From the NCBI RefSeq assembly GCF_037102585.1, contig NW_027043827.1, forward strand, positions 1 through 64,000: a stretch of DNA of 64,000 nucleotides, read 5' to 3'. Every line of letters begins with the position of its first letter. Position 1 is the first letter of the stretch. Both the position numbers and the translations under genes were made by a program. Positions 20,101 through 31,813 of the stretch are shown piece by piece. The notes beneath the pieces were generated by a model. The model did not search any database. It was not told where the DNA came from and worked only from the letters and a program-made list of their open reading frames with translations. The stretch comes from Saccharomycopsis crataegensis. Lineage: Eukaryota; Ascomycota; Saccharomycetes; Ascoideales; Saccharomycopsidaceae.

Positions 20101-21010
20101 CCAAAAAATGTATTTGATCATTGACGTTACGAAAATATTGATTGTGAACTGTATCGTTAGGAGAAAGCGAGTTAATGGAATAACTAGCAGGACGATGGAT
20201 TGACCGAGTACGGACTGGAAGAGGTCACTGGAGAGAATTCCCGACATCATCCATCGATCATATTAGTTCAAGTGACTTACTTCTTACAATGGCTAAGAGT
20301 GATTAGAGCTAGGAAGCTCCGTCATAACTGCTAATTCCTGAGCTTATCTTGAACTAAAGGTATGATACCCTATTCACTGGGAACGTCGATGAGTCTTAAC
20401 TACTCCTCAATGAAATGACCTTTTTATGCATCTCGTGAGAATTGGATTGGAATAAATTTGGAGAAGACCAGAGAAGAAACTAAAGAAGAGAAGAATTTGG
20501 AATTCATGGTAATTGATACGTTGGCATTGTACGTCCAGGTTAGAAGTTTTTGAAAGAAGTTAGTGATTAATTGATAAAGCTACCCATTGAATTAATGCGA
20601 GAGTTTGGGAAGCTGACCGAGCTTACCGAGCCGACAGTTATTAGGTTATAAAGATCTTGGATTTTAAAGATTTTGGAACTTGTCTAGGCAGGGTTGGAAG
20701 TACTGAAGTTAACGATGATGAGAATAATTAGCATGATTTGTGATTCCTTATTCTCTTACTTCGTCCTCATCTCAGTTGTTTCTGAAATAGTATAACTTCT
20801 GACAATTTGGCCCTTAGCAGTTTTAGTCAAGGCCGCTGTTGGTTTCTTTCGACCAAATGTGCACTGTTGTTGTTGTTCAATCACAAGCTTGGAAGACCTT
20901 GAAGAATTCTTATGAGTACTGGTACCATTGGAGAGAAATGTGTTATGAATTTATGATAAAAGATAAATGAGCAGCTAATGGTTGAATCAAGTTCAACATT
21001 TGGGATTAGT
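17190..21010. other. Non-coding interior of Ty3-A1
   Basis: No ORF of convincing length on either strand and no match to gag-pol of the families seen here. The segment begins with a GGTGCCCCGTG stretch just after the primer-binding site. Between about 17990 and 18400 it holds several imperfect repeats of about 80 bp (see separate entry). The rest is mixed-composition sequence without evident structure. Confidence 0.7.
17985..18400 (+). repeat. Imperfect ~80-bp tandem repeats in Ty3-A1 interior
   Basis: Units share GTCACC-CCAGGTGCTGTGG-GCCCTG, then TTACATCGTTATA-GAGAACG-GTAAC, then TTTTGTTTTTGTGAC. Three units are clear (about 18000-18220), with one or two more degenerate ones on each side. 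Within a unit, GTTACATCGTT-like and AACG-GTAAC parts could pair as a stem, so the RNA may form a row of hairpins. Confidence 0.6.
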
Positions 21011-21251
21011 GAAAGCTCGGAATGTTGGTTTGGACTAAAAAGGAAAACATATCGAAGACCCAAATGACTTTTGATCGCGAAAAGGACTACGCCCTTGTCA
21101 TATACCCAGGAAAGGCAGACCCAGTACATGTTCCCCAAAACCTGAATTCGTTTAAATTCCTTATGAGAAACGGATACAACTTCACGACGAACTTGATGAC
21201 TTTATGGCTAGTAATAATGATCGAGACGACTCATTCTCCGAGGGGGAATAA

Positions 21252-21591
21252 TGTTATATTATGGGATCATGGTTAGGTTGAGTCCTGGTTACCATCGGTA
21301 TGGTACCATACGGAACCCATGATCGGCATTACCTCATCGAGGTATCACCTTATGTCCCACCGCTTATCTCTTATCCTTGTCGTATCGCCTTATGTTTAGC
21401 CTTTTATTCCCAGAACGGGTCCAACACCCCATTATTAGTTTCAATCATTTTATTTATTTAAGGATTCAACATTCCTTTAGTTTTGACCTTGATTTAGTTT
21501 AGGAAAGACAAGTCTCTTTGGATATAAAATACTGCCTGTAATCTCCACTTGATTCCAGAATCTAGTGTGCCCTTGCACACTGATTGTAACA
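21252..21591 (+). repeat. Ty3-A1 3' LTR
   Basis: Starts TGTTATATTATGGG directly after the polypurine tract and ends GATTGTAACA. TTTTT separates it from the next Ty3-A element. Confidence 0.93.
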
Positions 21592-21596
21592 TTTTT

Positions 21597-21900
21597 TGTT
21601 ATATTATCGGATCATGGGTGAGTTGAGTCCTGGTTACCAACGGGATGGTACCATGCGAAACCATGATCTACATTACCTCATCGAAGTATTACCTTATGTT
21701 CCATCCCTTATCTGTTAGTCTTTTATTCCGAGAACGGGTCCAACACCCCATTATTAGTTTCAATCATTTTATTTATTTAAGGATTCAACATTCCTCTTAT
21801 TTTCACCTTTATTTAGTTTAGAAAAAGGATCATCTTTGTGATCACCTAATTTGAATCTTCTTGGTCGAGAACAATCATCGACAAGAAGCAGAGTGTAACA
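21597..21900 (+). repeat. Ty3-A2 5' LTR
   Basis: Starts TGTTATATTATCGG, ends GAGTGTAACA, followed after two bases by the tRNA-Met-type primer-binding site. Confidence 0.93.
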
Positions 21901-21924
21901 TTTGGTAGCACCACTAGGTTTAAA

Positions 21925-22726
21925 ATGAATAACGCGGAACGCGAAAAGTTGTTGTTGAACAACATGCCGGTCTACGACGGATCCGACGACCTATCATTGA
22001 TTCTCTCTTGGATGGATCACTTTAAGATTATTATGCCCAAACTATCCGGATCCCGAGAGGAAAAACTTCTTTTGATTTCGGTGAAACTCCGGGGGGATGC
22101 GATGACCTGGTATGCGAAGTTTTTAGCCACGGCTGATGAAAAGTCAACCGACTCCGATCTCAGTGACATGCTCACCAGTTTCAGAGCCTACTTTTTACCT
22201 GCAAACTTCCAGCAGATGCTCCTCAATCAACTCGCAGAATTGTCCCAAACCACGTCCGTCAACGCCTACAATCGGAGCTTCGACCGTTTGGTTAATCAAT
22301 TAGACAACCCAAACCCCGCCCATCTCTTGGCCACCTACATACAGGGGCTCAAGAGAGACATGAGAATTCATGTTGTCGCTAAGGAGCCCCGCGGTTTTAT
22401 AGAGGCTCAACGTTATGCTGACATCCTCGATATGGCTTCTTTCGGCGCGCCCTTGGCGATGAAGGTTTTTGCTGGTACTCGGACCCAACCATCATACCGA
22501 TCAAGCATGAGGGAGACCCCTCCGAAGAGGACCCGTATCAACGCATTGCCTCAATCTCAAGGACCTAGGGGTCCAAGAGGCCCAAGAAGGGTTTTGCGCT
22601 GCTACTTATGTCAGGAGGAAGGACACATGGTCCATCAGTGCTCAAAACTTCGTGATGCTCAAGCCGCTATTAAATCCGCAGACTTAAGGGACGAAGAACC
22701 TTTCCAAGATATTGCCATGGTTGAAG
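21925..22726 (+). pseudogene. Ty3-A2 gag (fossil)
   Basis: Gag of the Ty3-A family, starting MNNAEREKLL with one CCHC knuckle (CYLCQEEGHMVHQC) near the end. It is almost identical to gag of Ty3-A3. It is part of a broken element and runs into an inserted LTR. Confidence 0.9.
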
Positions 22727-23128
22727 TGTTGAAGTTTTGTAACCCTAGTTACAGTAGTCATTACCAATAACAAATACTATCAAACTATCCTTGTTATTAT
22801 TCTTATTCTTCTTAACTAACTAACTATTTAAATAACAAAATATAAACTTAAACTATGGGGAGAGGCCCCATATTTATAATAAGACCAATATATATGATTT
22901 GTAATCATACATCCATCTAGAACATTCTAGATGATTAATCATATGCACAATGACTAATTATTAGGCTGAGTCATAATCACATGCAGATTATATATTGCTC
23001 AGCCATGGTAAATAAACCGTCTTATCCGAGACTCGAACCCGGGATCTATTCAACACATTGATACCCGTGTTAACCGTTGAGCCATCTGTACAAAACCCAA
23101 TATATGACTTTGGATTGTCAACTCAACA
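22727..23128 (-). repeat. LTR2 solo LTR (Copia-type) inserted in Ty3-A2
   Basis: 402 bp with TG...CA ends, flanked by the 5-bp duplication TGAAG (22722-22726 and 23129-23133). In minus sense it starts TGTTGAGTTGACAATCC and ends AAACTTCAACA, resembling Copia-1 LTR ends, and the end again encodes an ATG followed by a TVTRVTKLQ-type start. A second copy is at 28594-28995. Near its sense start it carries a tRNA-like unit with box A and box B. Confidence 0.93.
23019..23091 (-). other. tRNA-like unit inside LTR2
   Basis: 73 nt in the sense direction of the LTR, with box A TGGCTCAACGG and box B GGTTCGAGTC at tRNA spacing, and T-stem CCGGG/CTCGG. The acceptor strands do not pair over most of their length and the anticodon loop is unclear, so it is not a functional tRNA gene. 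Position near the LTR start would place a Pol III type promoter in U3. It is repeated at 28886-28958. Confidence 0.65.
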
Positions 23129-23173
23129 TGAAGGGCCAAAAAACTGGTAAGCCGACACAACCCAGAGCCCGTT

Positions 23174-26100
23174 GTGTTGGCTAGTATTACCACTACTGCT
23201 GACCCTCTCAACCTACCCCTCATTACTATGAATGTTAAGGTAGGTTCAATCAATGTAACCGCCCTATTAGACTGTGGCGCAACTGCTAATTACATTAAAA
23301 AGAGCACCATGGAAAAGTTAGGACTACAAGAAATTCCGTTAAAGAGAAGTCGTCGGGTGTTTGACGCCTTTGGGAAGCCACATGAACGGTTGGCTTATTG
23401 GTCCAATGTTGACATGTGTATATCACGCAATACATGTCAGATCGATTACAACTTCAGAGGGTTCGTCACCCAGAACGTAGATCAGGAAGTCATTTTAGGA
23501 CTCCCTTTTTTCATACAATTTTATCAGGAATTGTTACCATTATTTCAAGAAATTAAAGAGAACAAAAATCAAACCAATAACCTGCTTACTCTAAATCTCC
23601 TATCAGCTGAGGAGACTAACCGGCTCTTAAAGAGTAAGTCAACTGAATGTTATTTGGCTTTGGTCAAAATGGTCGCGGATGACCACGTGACTACAGAACA
23701 AGAAAAAGTTCGAACTACAAAAGAAGAAGAAATTTTTAAACAATATGCAGATGTTTTCCAATTGAAGTTACCAGAAGGAGGATCTAACTTCACTGGAGTC
23801 AAACACGAGATACATGTATTGAGCGACTCCAAGGCACCATTCAAAGCTCCATACCGACTCTCACCTCAAGATCGAGCCGAGCTTAAGACGCAGATTAATG
23901 AACTACTCCGACAAAAGTTAATATTTCCGGTTGCGTCTCCTTATGGCGCCCCAGTGCTTTTTGTTAAGAAGAAGGACGGAACGAAACGGCTCTGTGTGGA
24001 TTACCGAGGCTTAAATGAGATAACTATCAAGTCAAGATTCCCACTACCAAGAATAGATGACCTACTCGACCTCATCAAGAACGCCAAAATATTTTCCAAG
24101 CTTGATTTGGTTTCCGGTTATCATCAAATCGCCATCAGCCCAGCTGATCGGCACAAAACCGCCATGGTCACGCCGTTTGGCCAATACGGTTGGAATTGCA
24201 TGACGTTTGGCCTCACGAATGCTCCTGCCACGTTCCAACTGGCTATTAATGAATTACTTTTACCGCTTGAAGAATTTTGCGTCGTCTACTTAGACGACGT
24301 ATTGATTTTCAGCACAAGTGAGGCCGAGCATCGTAAGCATATCGACGCTGTGATATCTACCCTCCAAAAAGCTGGTTTAATTATTAGCAAACGCAAATCA
24401 GAATTCTTTTTGGCTGAAGTCTCGTTCCTTGGTTACCAGATCGATGCCGCCGGTGTTCATGTGGAGCCTGGGAAAATTGAAGCTATCCAACGATTTACGG
24501 TATCCACCCCAGAAGAAGCTCATTCTTTTATAGGATTAGCCAGTTATTACCGCCGTTTTATTGAGCACTTTGCCGAATTAGCCCGCCCTGTCCATCAATA
24601 TGTCAACGGGAAGATAGAATACAGTGACGAGGTAAAGAACGCGGTTGGCGAGTTAAAGCGGAAATTGATTTCTGCTCCGGTCCTTATGAATTTCGACAGT
24701 ACCAAGCCACTCCGAGTCACAACCGACGCCTCTGGTTTTACTTTAGGCGCCGTGTTGGAACATGTGGCCCCGAATGGAAAAACAGAGGGCGTGGTGGCCT
24801 ACTTTTCGAAGGGCCTTATCGGGGCCCAACTTAGGTACCCAGTCAGAGAGAAGGAACTTCTAGCCATCATTGAGTCATTGAAGAAGTGGCGTCACTACCT
24901 CGTCGCTCCATTTGAAGTGGTAACTGACCATCATTCCCTCACCTACCTCAATTCCTCCAAGAATGAAGGCAATCAAAGATTGCTCAGATGGCAAGATTTC
25001 ATTGCAGACTTTAACTTTACGGTGAAATACCGTCCCGGAGTTACCAATAAAGCTGCTGATGCTTTATCGCGAATGAAAATCAATGCCATGATTATTGATT
25101 CGGTTGGTGAAGACGAATACAAGGCTGATGCTTATTTTTCCGAAGTGTGGAAGGTCCTTGACGGGGAATTGGAGTGTCCGAAAGAACTAAAATCCATTAT
25201 TCAACGGTATCAGTTCGCTGAGTTGGCAGGACGCCGACAAATCATTTACCAAATGACTCCGATTGACAAACCCCGGCTTTGTGTGCCTGGAGGAAAAACC
25301 AGATACTGGTTATTGCAAGGCGTCCACACGGCCGAGGCTGCGCTTCATATGGGTACGACCAAGATGCTATATCAGTTACAGGAGAGTGGGTTCTACTGGC
25401 CTAAGATGCTTAAGACTATTGCCCTGTTTGTCAAGAAGTGTGATATTTGTACGAAGGTAAAACCCACAAATAGACGCCCGGAAGGAATGCTACAAACCCC
25501 AACGATTCCTGCCCAGAGATGGTCTAACCTTACTATGGATTTTATAACAGGTTTTACTCCGAGTCGCGGATTCGATTCAATATTCGTGGTGGTGGATAGA
25601 CTTACCAAAAGAGCAGTGTTCGTGCCTCATAAGAAAACCGATGATGCCGAAGCGGTTGCTAATTTATTTATGGATTATGTTGTCCGAGACCATGGCCTTC
25701 CAATGTCCATCATTTCTGATCGAGACCCACTCTTCATCAGTCACATGTGGAAGATCCTTACCAAAATGTTAGGTGTTTCCCAGGATCTTTCCACCACTGG
25801 CCACCCCGAGACAGATGGCCAGACCGAACGACTCAACAGGGTATTGGTTCAATTGATGAGAACGTTGGCTGCTTCTCACGCGACTGAATGGTCTAAGTAC
25901 TTGGGCATGGCACAGTTTGCCTACAACTCTCAGTACCAACTGGCTATTAGGACAACGCCGTTTTTTGCTGATTTGGGATATCATCCAAGATATTGGCAAA
26001 TCATTCATGATATTCCATTGGCCACCGCGATTGGTGATGACTCTATGATTGGGGGGTGCGACTTTGTTCATCGCCAGGAAAGGATCTTGGAATCAATTCA

Positions 26101-26412
26101 AGTACAATTAGCCGATACTCAAAAGGAGACAACAGCGAAGGTGAATAGAAAACGCTCCGACGTGGAGTATATGGAAGGAGAATATGTGTTATTACACCGC
26201 CACGCGTTCAGAACAGCCCGAACTAGCAAGCAAAAGTTCTTACCGCCATTCCAAGGTCCGTATAAAATCGTCAAGGTACTAAATAACACCGCCTTCCAAA
26301 TCCAAGTCTCAAGCAGGAAGATAATTACTGCCAATATACAATGGGTGAGGAAATATCACGCTATCCACATGATACTACCAGAAGTGGAAAGCGACCCGTG
26401 GTACAAGGAAAA
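23174..26412 (+). pseudogene. Ty3-A2 pol (fossil)
   Basis: Pol region in Gypsy order: aspartic protease (LLDCGATANYIKKS), reverse transcriptase with YLDD box, RNase H, zinc-binding region and integrase core. It is nearly the same as Ty3-A3 pol. The element as a whole is broken. Confidence 0.9.
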
Positions 26413-26650
26413 CATGATCTACATTACCTCATCGAAGTATTACCTTATGTTCCATCCCTTATCTGTTAGTCCTTTATTGCGGGAATGGGTCCAACACCCC
26501 ATTATTAGTTTTAACCATTTTATTTATTTAAGGATTCAACATTCCTCTTGTTTTCACCTTTATTTAGTTTAAGAAAGGATCATCTTTGTGATCACCTAAT
26601 TTGAATATTCTTGGTCGAGAACAATCATCGACAAGAAGCAGATTGTAACA
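26413..26650 (+). repeat. Ty3-A2 3' LTR remnant
   Basis: This is the later part of a Ty3-A LTR, ending GATTGTAACA, followed by TTTTT and a further LTR start. Confidence 0.88.
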
Positions 26651-26655
26651 TTTTT

Positions 26656-26701
26656 TGTTATATTATTGGATCATGGTTGGGTTGAGTCCTGGTTGCCAAT
26701 T
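26656..26701 (+). repeat. Ty3-A LTR remnant (first ~45 nt), cut by LINE-B copy 2
   Basis: Starts TGTTATATTATTGG and stops just after GGTTGCCAA, where LINE-B copy 2 begins in the same orientation. It is preceded by TTTTT, making it the third Ty3-A insertion in a row at the tRNA-Met site. Confidence 0.9.
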
Positions 26702-27431
26702 TAAAAAAACACAATCCCCTATAATGAGTATTAATAATACCAAAAGAATTCCAAAGCCCAACTACTCCACTGATCCAACAAATGATCCTCCTTCTCAAGA
26801 AACCCTGGTTTCTTCTGATATTATCGTTGACTTAGATCATGCAAATCCCAACGCAACCGATCAAAACAATGTAAACAAACACGGAAATGAACCACTTTCA
26901 GACGAAGAAATCACTGAGGAAGATGACAATACTTTTTTAAGTACTGCTGAAACCTTTGCAACCCCATCTAATACCATAAATGAGGCCTCTAATGCTGATT
27001 CTGATGTTGATATTGCCCACCGCCCAGCCCCGGAAATTAATGTCTCTCCAGTTGATTGCGATCGCAATCTTGATAGTGCAGGTGACACTAGCGTCGACAT
27101 GCATATGTCAAATCAAGCCACCATTGAATCTCAAGGAGATTCACAACCTTCTGTTTCTATTGATTTTGTTACTGAAAACTCTGAAAACCAAAAAAAAAAA
27201 TTGAAAACAACAAAACCCAAAAAAACTCTGAAAACCAAAAAACCCCAAAAAAAACTAACCCAGCCCCAGTTGCTGCTTTCAGCAGATCCTACGCCCAAAT
27301 CGCCTCGGGCTCTAAAGGCGCATCCCAACAGGGGACCCTGATTATGAACACCACCTCCACTTTTCAAAATGTTTTAGCCAAATTCGAAAGAGTTTTTAAA
27401 TGGGCTAAATATCTCAAATCAATCAAGTTCG
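26702..27431 (+). mobile_element. LINE-B copy 2, 5' part only
   Basis: Start of LINE-B (ATG at 26724) with about 235 codons of ORF1, including NYSTDPTNDPP. An A11 run here against A9 in copy 3 shifts the frame, so ORF1 is broken. The copy stops at the Copia-1 LTR at 27432. Confidence 0.88.
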
Positions 27432-28593
27432 TGTTGAGTTGGCAATCCAAAGTTATGTGGTTAGTCATTGTTCATGGAACCTTCTAGAACTCATGGAACC
27501 TTCTAGAACTTATGGAACCTTCTAGAACTTATGGAACCTTCTAGAACTTATGGAACCTTCTAGAACTTATGGAACATTCTAGAGCTTATGGAACCTTCTA
27601 GAATTCTATGGAACATTCTAGAGCTTATGGAACCTTCTAGAACCCATTGAGATTAATATAAATATGGGCCATGCCCCCCATAGTCTGAGTTTGTCCTTTA
27701 TATAATTTAGATAGTTAACAAGTAAAACAAGTATAACAAGGGAATAAATATTATTGAATATTAGTGTTATCAATGTCTTTTGTAACTAGAGTTACAAAAC
27801 TACAACAGGTTATGAGTTCAAATGCTCTCACTTCGTTCGCTGCTGATGAGAAGTTGAAGGGTTCCGGGAACTTTTATGATTGGTTTACTTTGATCAGTGT
27901 TAAGATGAAGATGAAAGGTCTTGGTTTACATGCTTACTTGATCAATGGGGAAACCGGAACTGACGGGCTGGAAACTGCTAATGAAGTTGCCCAATTGATT
28001 GCTACTATGGATGAGATTATTTCAACAGCCATTTTCAACAGCATCTCAGGCGCTGCTTTGACTAAGGCTTCCGAATTTGATGGTACTGGTAGAAACTTGT
28101 TTATGTTTCTCAAGGATGCTTATGGTACATTGACTGTTACAAATGCTGTTGGTATTATCTCAGATTTAATTGACGCTAAGTGGTTGAAATCTAGCAACGG
28201 AAACGTTGAGAATTTCATTGATGCCTTCAATCATTTCAAGAATACTGTTGGCAAATTAGACGGAAACACTGTGTTGTGTGCGTTGTTTTTTAGCTTGGGT
28301 CAGAAAGCCGGGTTTAATGCAACTCTTTCCAGGGAAGTCATGACTGCGTATGAGTCTAGAAATGGCAGGTCTATTGGAAATGTTGATATTGGGCTTGTCC
28401 AAGATTTGACAAGAGAAATCATTGGAGATAAATCGGTTGGTTCCACCAGTGTTGAGGGTTTGGAACCTGTGTTTGCTTTTAAGAAACAGTACAAGTGCTT
28501 CAATTGTGGAAAACCCGGTCATTTCAAGAAGGATTGCAAGGCTCCTAGAAAGGAGAGAATGGGTGGTGATCTGAAGAATCCATCACCATCTTG
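27432..28593 (+). mobile_element. Copia-1 fragment: 5' LTR and gag, broken
   Basis: The LTR is at 27432-27807 with nine heat-shock-element-like units. A PBS-like GGTTATGAGTTC follows, then gag, which begins inside the LTR (ATG 27773) and includes the CCHC knuckle CFNCGKPGHFKKDC. Everything after gag is missing, as LTR2 follows at 28594. It is nearly identical to the 5' part of the whole-looking Copia-1 on the other strand, so the two form an inverted pair about 1.2 kb long. Confidence 0.9.
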
Positions 28594-28995
28594 TGTTGAA
28601 GTTTTGTAACCCTAGTTACAGTAGTCATTACCAATAACAAATACTATCAAACTATCCTTGTTATTATTCTTATTCTTCTTAACTAACTAACTATTTAAAT
28701 AACAAAATATAAACTCAAACTATGGGGAGAGGCCCCATATTTATAATAAGACCAATATATATGATTTGTAATCATACATCCATCTAGAACATTCTAGATG
28801 ATTAATCATATGCACAATGACTAATTATTAGGCTGAGTCATAATCACATGCAGATTATATATTGCTCAGCCATGGTAAATAAACCGTCTTATCCGAGACT
28901 CGAACCCAGGATCTATTCAACACATTGATACCCGTGTTAACCGTTGAGCCATCTGTACAAAACCCAATATATGACTTTGGATTGTCAACTCAACA
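28594..28995 (-). repeat. LTR2 copy 2
   Basis: 402 bp, nearly identical to 22727-23128, including the tRNA-like unit at about 28886-28958. No target duplication is seen: left neighbour is Copia-1 gag, right neighbour is Copia-2. This points to recombination rather than a clean insertion. Confidence 0.9.
28886..28958 (-). other. tRNA-like unit inside LTR2 copy 2
   Basis: Same box A and box B unit as at 23019-23091, with box A unchanged and a base change in the T-stem. Confidence 0.6.
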
Positions 28996-31488
28996 TCGCC
29001 TGATGATTCACTTCTAGGCATTGGGTCTGGGAAGACTGGATCTGGAGAAGCTTGTTTAGCACCAACCTGTTCAGGAGTAGTTTGACCATCGGATTTTGAA
29101 GCAGTAGCATCACTCATATCAACATCAAACGGCTCAGCTTGGTCTTCTTCTTCAACAGAGGACTCATCCCCCCCTGAAAATGAACTATCTTGAGTAACAT
29201 TTTCAAGGTTTTCATCAAAAGCAGCAATAGAGTCAACTGACATATCACGATCAGGAACATGTACACCTCCTGAAGCACCACTAACACCGCCAACGCGGCC
29301 ACCTCCTCCGCCAACAAACATGCCACCACCACTACCACCACCGCCGAGCGCGGCCTGACCATTCTTCAAAGGATAAACTAATGGCATAAAACGGAAAGCA
29401 CTGGATCTAACCACTCTACCATCTTTTAAGAGTGCAAAAACTATTTTAGTTGTTTTGCTATATCCCAAAAACACACCAGCTTCTTCTTGGATAGGATCAA
29501 ACTTGCTTTGTCTGTGATAATCTTTGATAAAGACACGACATCCAAAAGGAGCTTTGACTTGGAATTCCTTTTTCTGTTCTCTGAGCAACTCATAGGGGGA
29601 CCTCCCGCCATTTAATGGTAGATAATTGTGGACAAACACCGCATGGCTAAGGGCAAAGTTCCAATACGAAATGTCTACGCCCGAAGCCTTAAGGATAGAA
29701 AACATTTTTTCTTGTAAAATACCATTCAATCGCTCAGCTCCACCATTCTGATGAGACGAATGTGGGGCTGTCGGTTCGAAATCAATGAAATTTCTACCAC
29801 TCGATGGGCTACCATCCAACCAGTTCTTAATTGCATTGGTATCAAACTCATTGTCTGCACGGAACATGACAATGTTTTTGTTTGAATCAGCTTGTTTAAG
29901 GAAATTATGGAACATTCCTAAACACTCAATGGTCTTGGCTGACACTTCAGCTCTTGATTTAAGCACCCTGTGAGCAACAAACTTAGAGGCCCTGTCTGAC
30001 ACAATAAGGGCATAAGCTTTGTTTATCGGACCTATAACATCAGCCTGAATCATCTCACCAACGTTGTACTTTCGCACAGCTGGTTTACCGCCCGGCTTGG
30101 TGACTTTGGACATACACGTTTCACAACTGGTCAAAACATACTTAATATCAGCTTCTAAAACACCACGGCCCTTCAATAACTCTTTCATGGTTCTCAACTT
30201 CGCATGATTGTTACTTTCATGCACTTCTTTGATAGCCTTTAAGCCCTCGTAACTTTCGACATTAAAGGCCATCTCTTCGGCGGAATCAGCTTTAACGCTT
30301 AATTCCCAGAACGGTCCAACTCTTGGAAAGTTCAAAACAACATTACCATTTTTACGGTTGACAATAGAACCATTATGCTTGCTAAGCAACACGTCGAATC
30401 CACTATCCACAATCTTCGGGATTGAAAGTAGATTCCGTGGCAAGCCATCCATTAACTTGATACCGTTAACGGACAATTTTTGAGACAACAAATCACCTTG
30501 TTGTTTCACGGTACTTAAACCGTTGACACCTAACACCTTGGTATCATCGCGACGGACATTGGCCAACTTTATCTTCATATTTGCAAGATGACAGGTGGAC
30601 CCACTATCCAACGTAAATCTCACTGCGGCATCTGTTTTACACGCACCTACAGTAGAAAACGCTTTCTTGCGACCATAGTTAGGTTTAACACTGGATATAC
30701 CAGTTCCAGGACCAGGCTTGGTTTCAACCAACCAAGCCTCCTCTGAAGAGTGGTTCTCTTCAGCATCAAACACCGTTTGCAGATAGAAAGCTCTAGCATC
30801 CGGTTTTCTCTCGTAAAACTTAGAGAGCCCTGGCTTGTGGTTAGGACAATCCCTAGCGATATGTCCCTTCTTACCACAGTTCCAGCAAGTCCAGTTCTTT
30901 CTCCCACTGGACCCACGTTGGTGCACCACATTTTGGGCGAGCTCCATCAGGTTCTCTTCTTCAATGCGACTATACTTTTGACTCATTTCTTCGAAAAATC
31001 CGGCCACTTCGTCAAAAGATAAGTTTTCAAAACCGGCTTCTAGATCATTGTATCCAGTTTTATCGAAGAACTTTTGCCTAGTACCATCATCCATGATGGC
31101 AGATGCGGCAAGCGGAATCAACTTCTTCGGGACGTCAAAGTAATACGCAAACGCGGTAGTAGCTCTCTCCATTAATTCGCTATTACCTTTGGTAAGGGCA
31201 TAACCAAAGTTATGCAAGACCTGGACTTGAGACTCATAATCAATCAGCTTGTACTTCTTGGCGAAAGCATACCACGCAAGCACCCCGTTGGGTTGCTTGT
31301 GCATAACCCGTTTGAAGAGCTTTTCATCTAACTTCACCCTTAAGGCAGCTTGAATCAAGACACCCAAAAAATATGGGGCTTGATTAGAGCTATCGGCCTC
31401 AAAGAATTGGTCAGCGATAAAAGTTGGATTCTCCAAACTCAAGGTCGCAAACGCAGTTTTCATGTACTCAAGTACTAATGGAAACTCC
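28996..31488 (-). mobile_element. Copia-2 fragment (gag to integrase), broken
   Basis: A second Ty1/Copia family on the minus strand. In order it shows a Gag region with a CCHC knuckle (CWNCGKKGHIARDC), a protease region (LDSGSTCHLANM), the integrase zinc region and integrase core, and a Gly-rich and acidic linker. Integrase before RT marks it as Copia. The RT and RNase H half and both native ends are missing. It is joined directly to a Copia-1 LTR on one side and LTR2 on the other. Confidence 0.9.
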
Positions 31489-31806
31489 TGTTGTAGTTTT
31501 GTAACTCTAGTTACAAAAGACATTGATAACAATAATATTCAATAATATTTATTCCCTTGTTATACTTGTTTTTCTTGTTAACTATCTAAATTATATAAAG
31601 GACAAACTCAGACTTAGGGGGGCATGGCCCATATTTATATTAATCTCAATGGGTTCTAGAAGGTTCCATAAGCTCTAGAAGGTTCCATAAGTTCTAGAAG
31701 GTTCCATAAGTTCTAGAAGGTTCCATAAGTTCTAGAAGGTTCCATAAGTTCTAGAAGGTTCCATGAACAATGACTAACCACATAACTTTGGATTGCCAAC
31801 TCAACA
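31489..31806 (-). repeat. Copia-1 3' LTR
   Basis: 318 bp, with six TTCTAGAAGGTTCC-type units at about 31657-31768. Beyond its end the sequence continues directly into Copia-2. Confidence 0.92.
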
Positions 31807-31813
31807 CCCTCTC

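Larger units (their letters stand above)
16841..21591 (+). mobile_element. Ty3-A1: large non-coding Ty3/Gypsy derivative (LARD-like)
   Basis: The LTRs are at 16841-17171 and 21252-21591. The primer-binding site TGGTAGCACCACTAGG starts at 17174, and a G-rich tract precedes the 3' LTR. Both sides carry TTTTT. The roughly 4-kb interior has no gag or pol frame; only about the last 240 bp match the end of Ty3-A pol. It therefore keeps the ends needed for mobilisation but not the genes, like large retrotransposon derivatives. It may depend on Ty3-A3-like elements. The two LTRs differ at a number of sites, so it is older than Ty3-B or has recombined. It lies 12 bp upstream of tRNA-Met. Confidence 0.85.
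21597..26650 (+). mobile_element. Ty3-A2: Ty3/Gypsy element, broken
   Basis: The 5' LTR is at 21597-21900, the primer-binding site at 21903-21918, then gag from 21925, pol, and a remnant 3' LTR ending at 26650. It is closely related to Ty3-A3. The element is broken, with about two or three breaks, one being the insertion of an LTR2 solo LTR (22727-23128, target duplication TGAAG). TTTTT flanks both ends, as for Ty3-A1, so it entered the same tRNA-Met landing site. Confidence 0.9.

Noticed and set aside
23019-23091. A functional tRNA gene inside LTR2
   Set aside because: The acceptor stem fails over most positions and no proper anticodon loop forms.
28917-31532. An 871-codon open frame on the minus strand
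   Set aside because: It is a chance fusion of a Copia-1 LTR start, Copia-2 coding sequence and the first part of LTR2. Only the Copia-2 part is annotated.
31650-31770. CRISPR-like array in the Copia-1 LTR
   Set aside because: The repeats are directly adjacent without unique spacers, vary as a minisatellite, and sit inside an LTR of a eukaryotic element.
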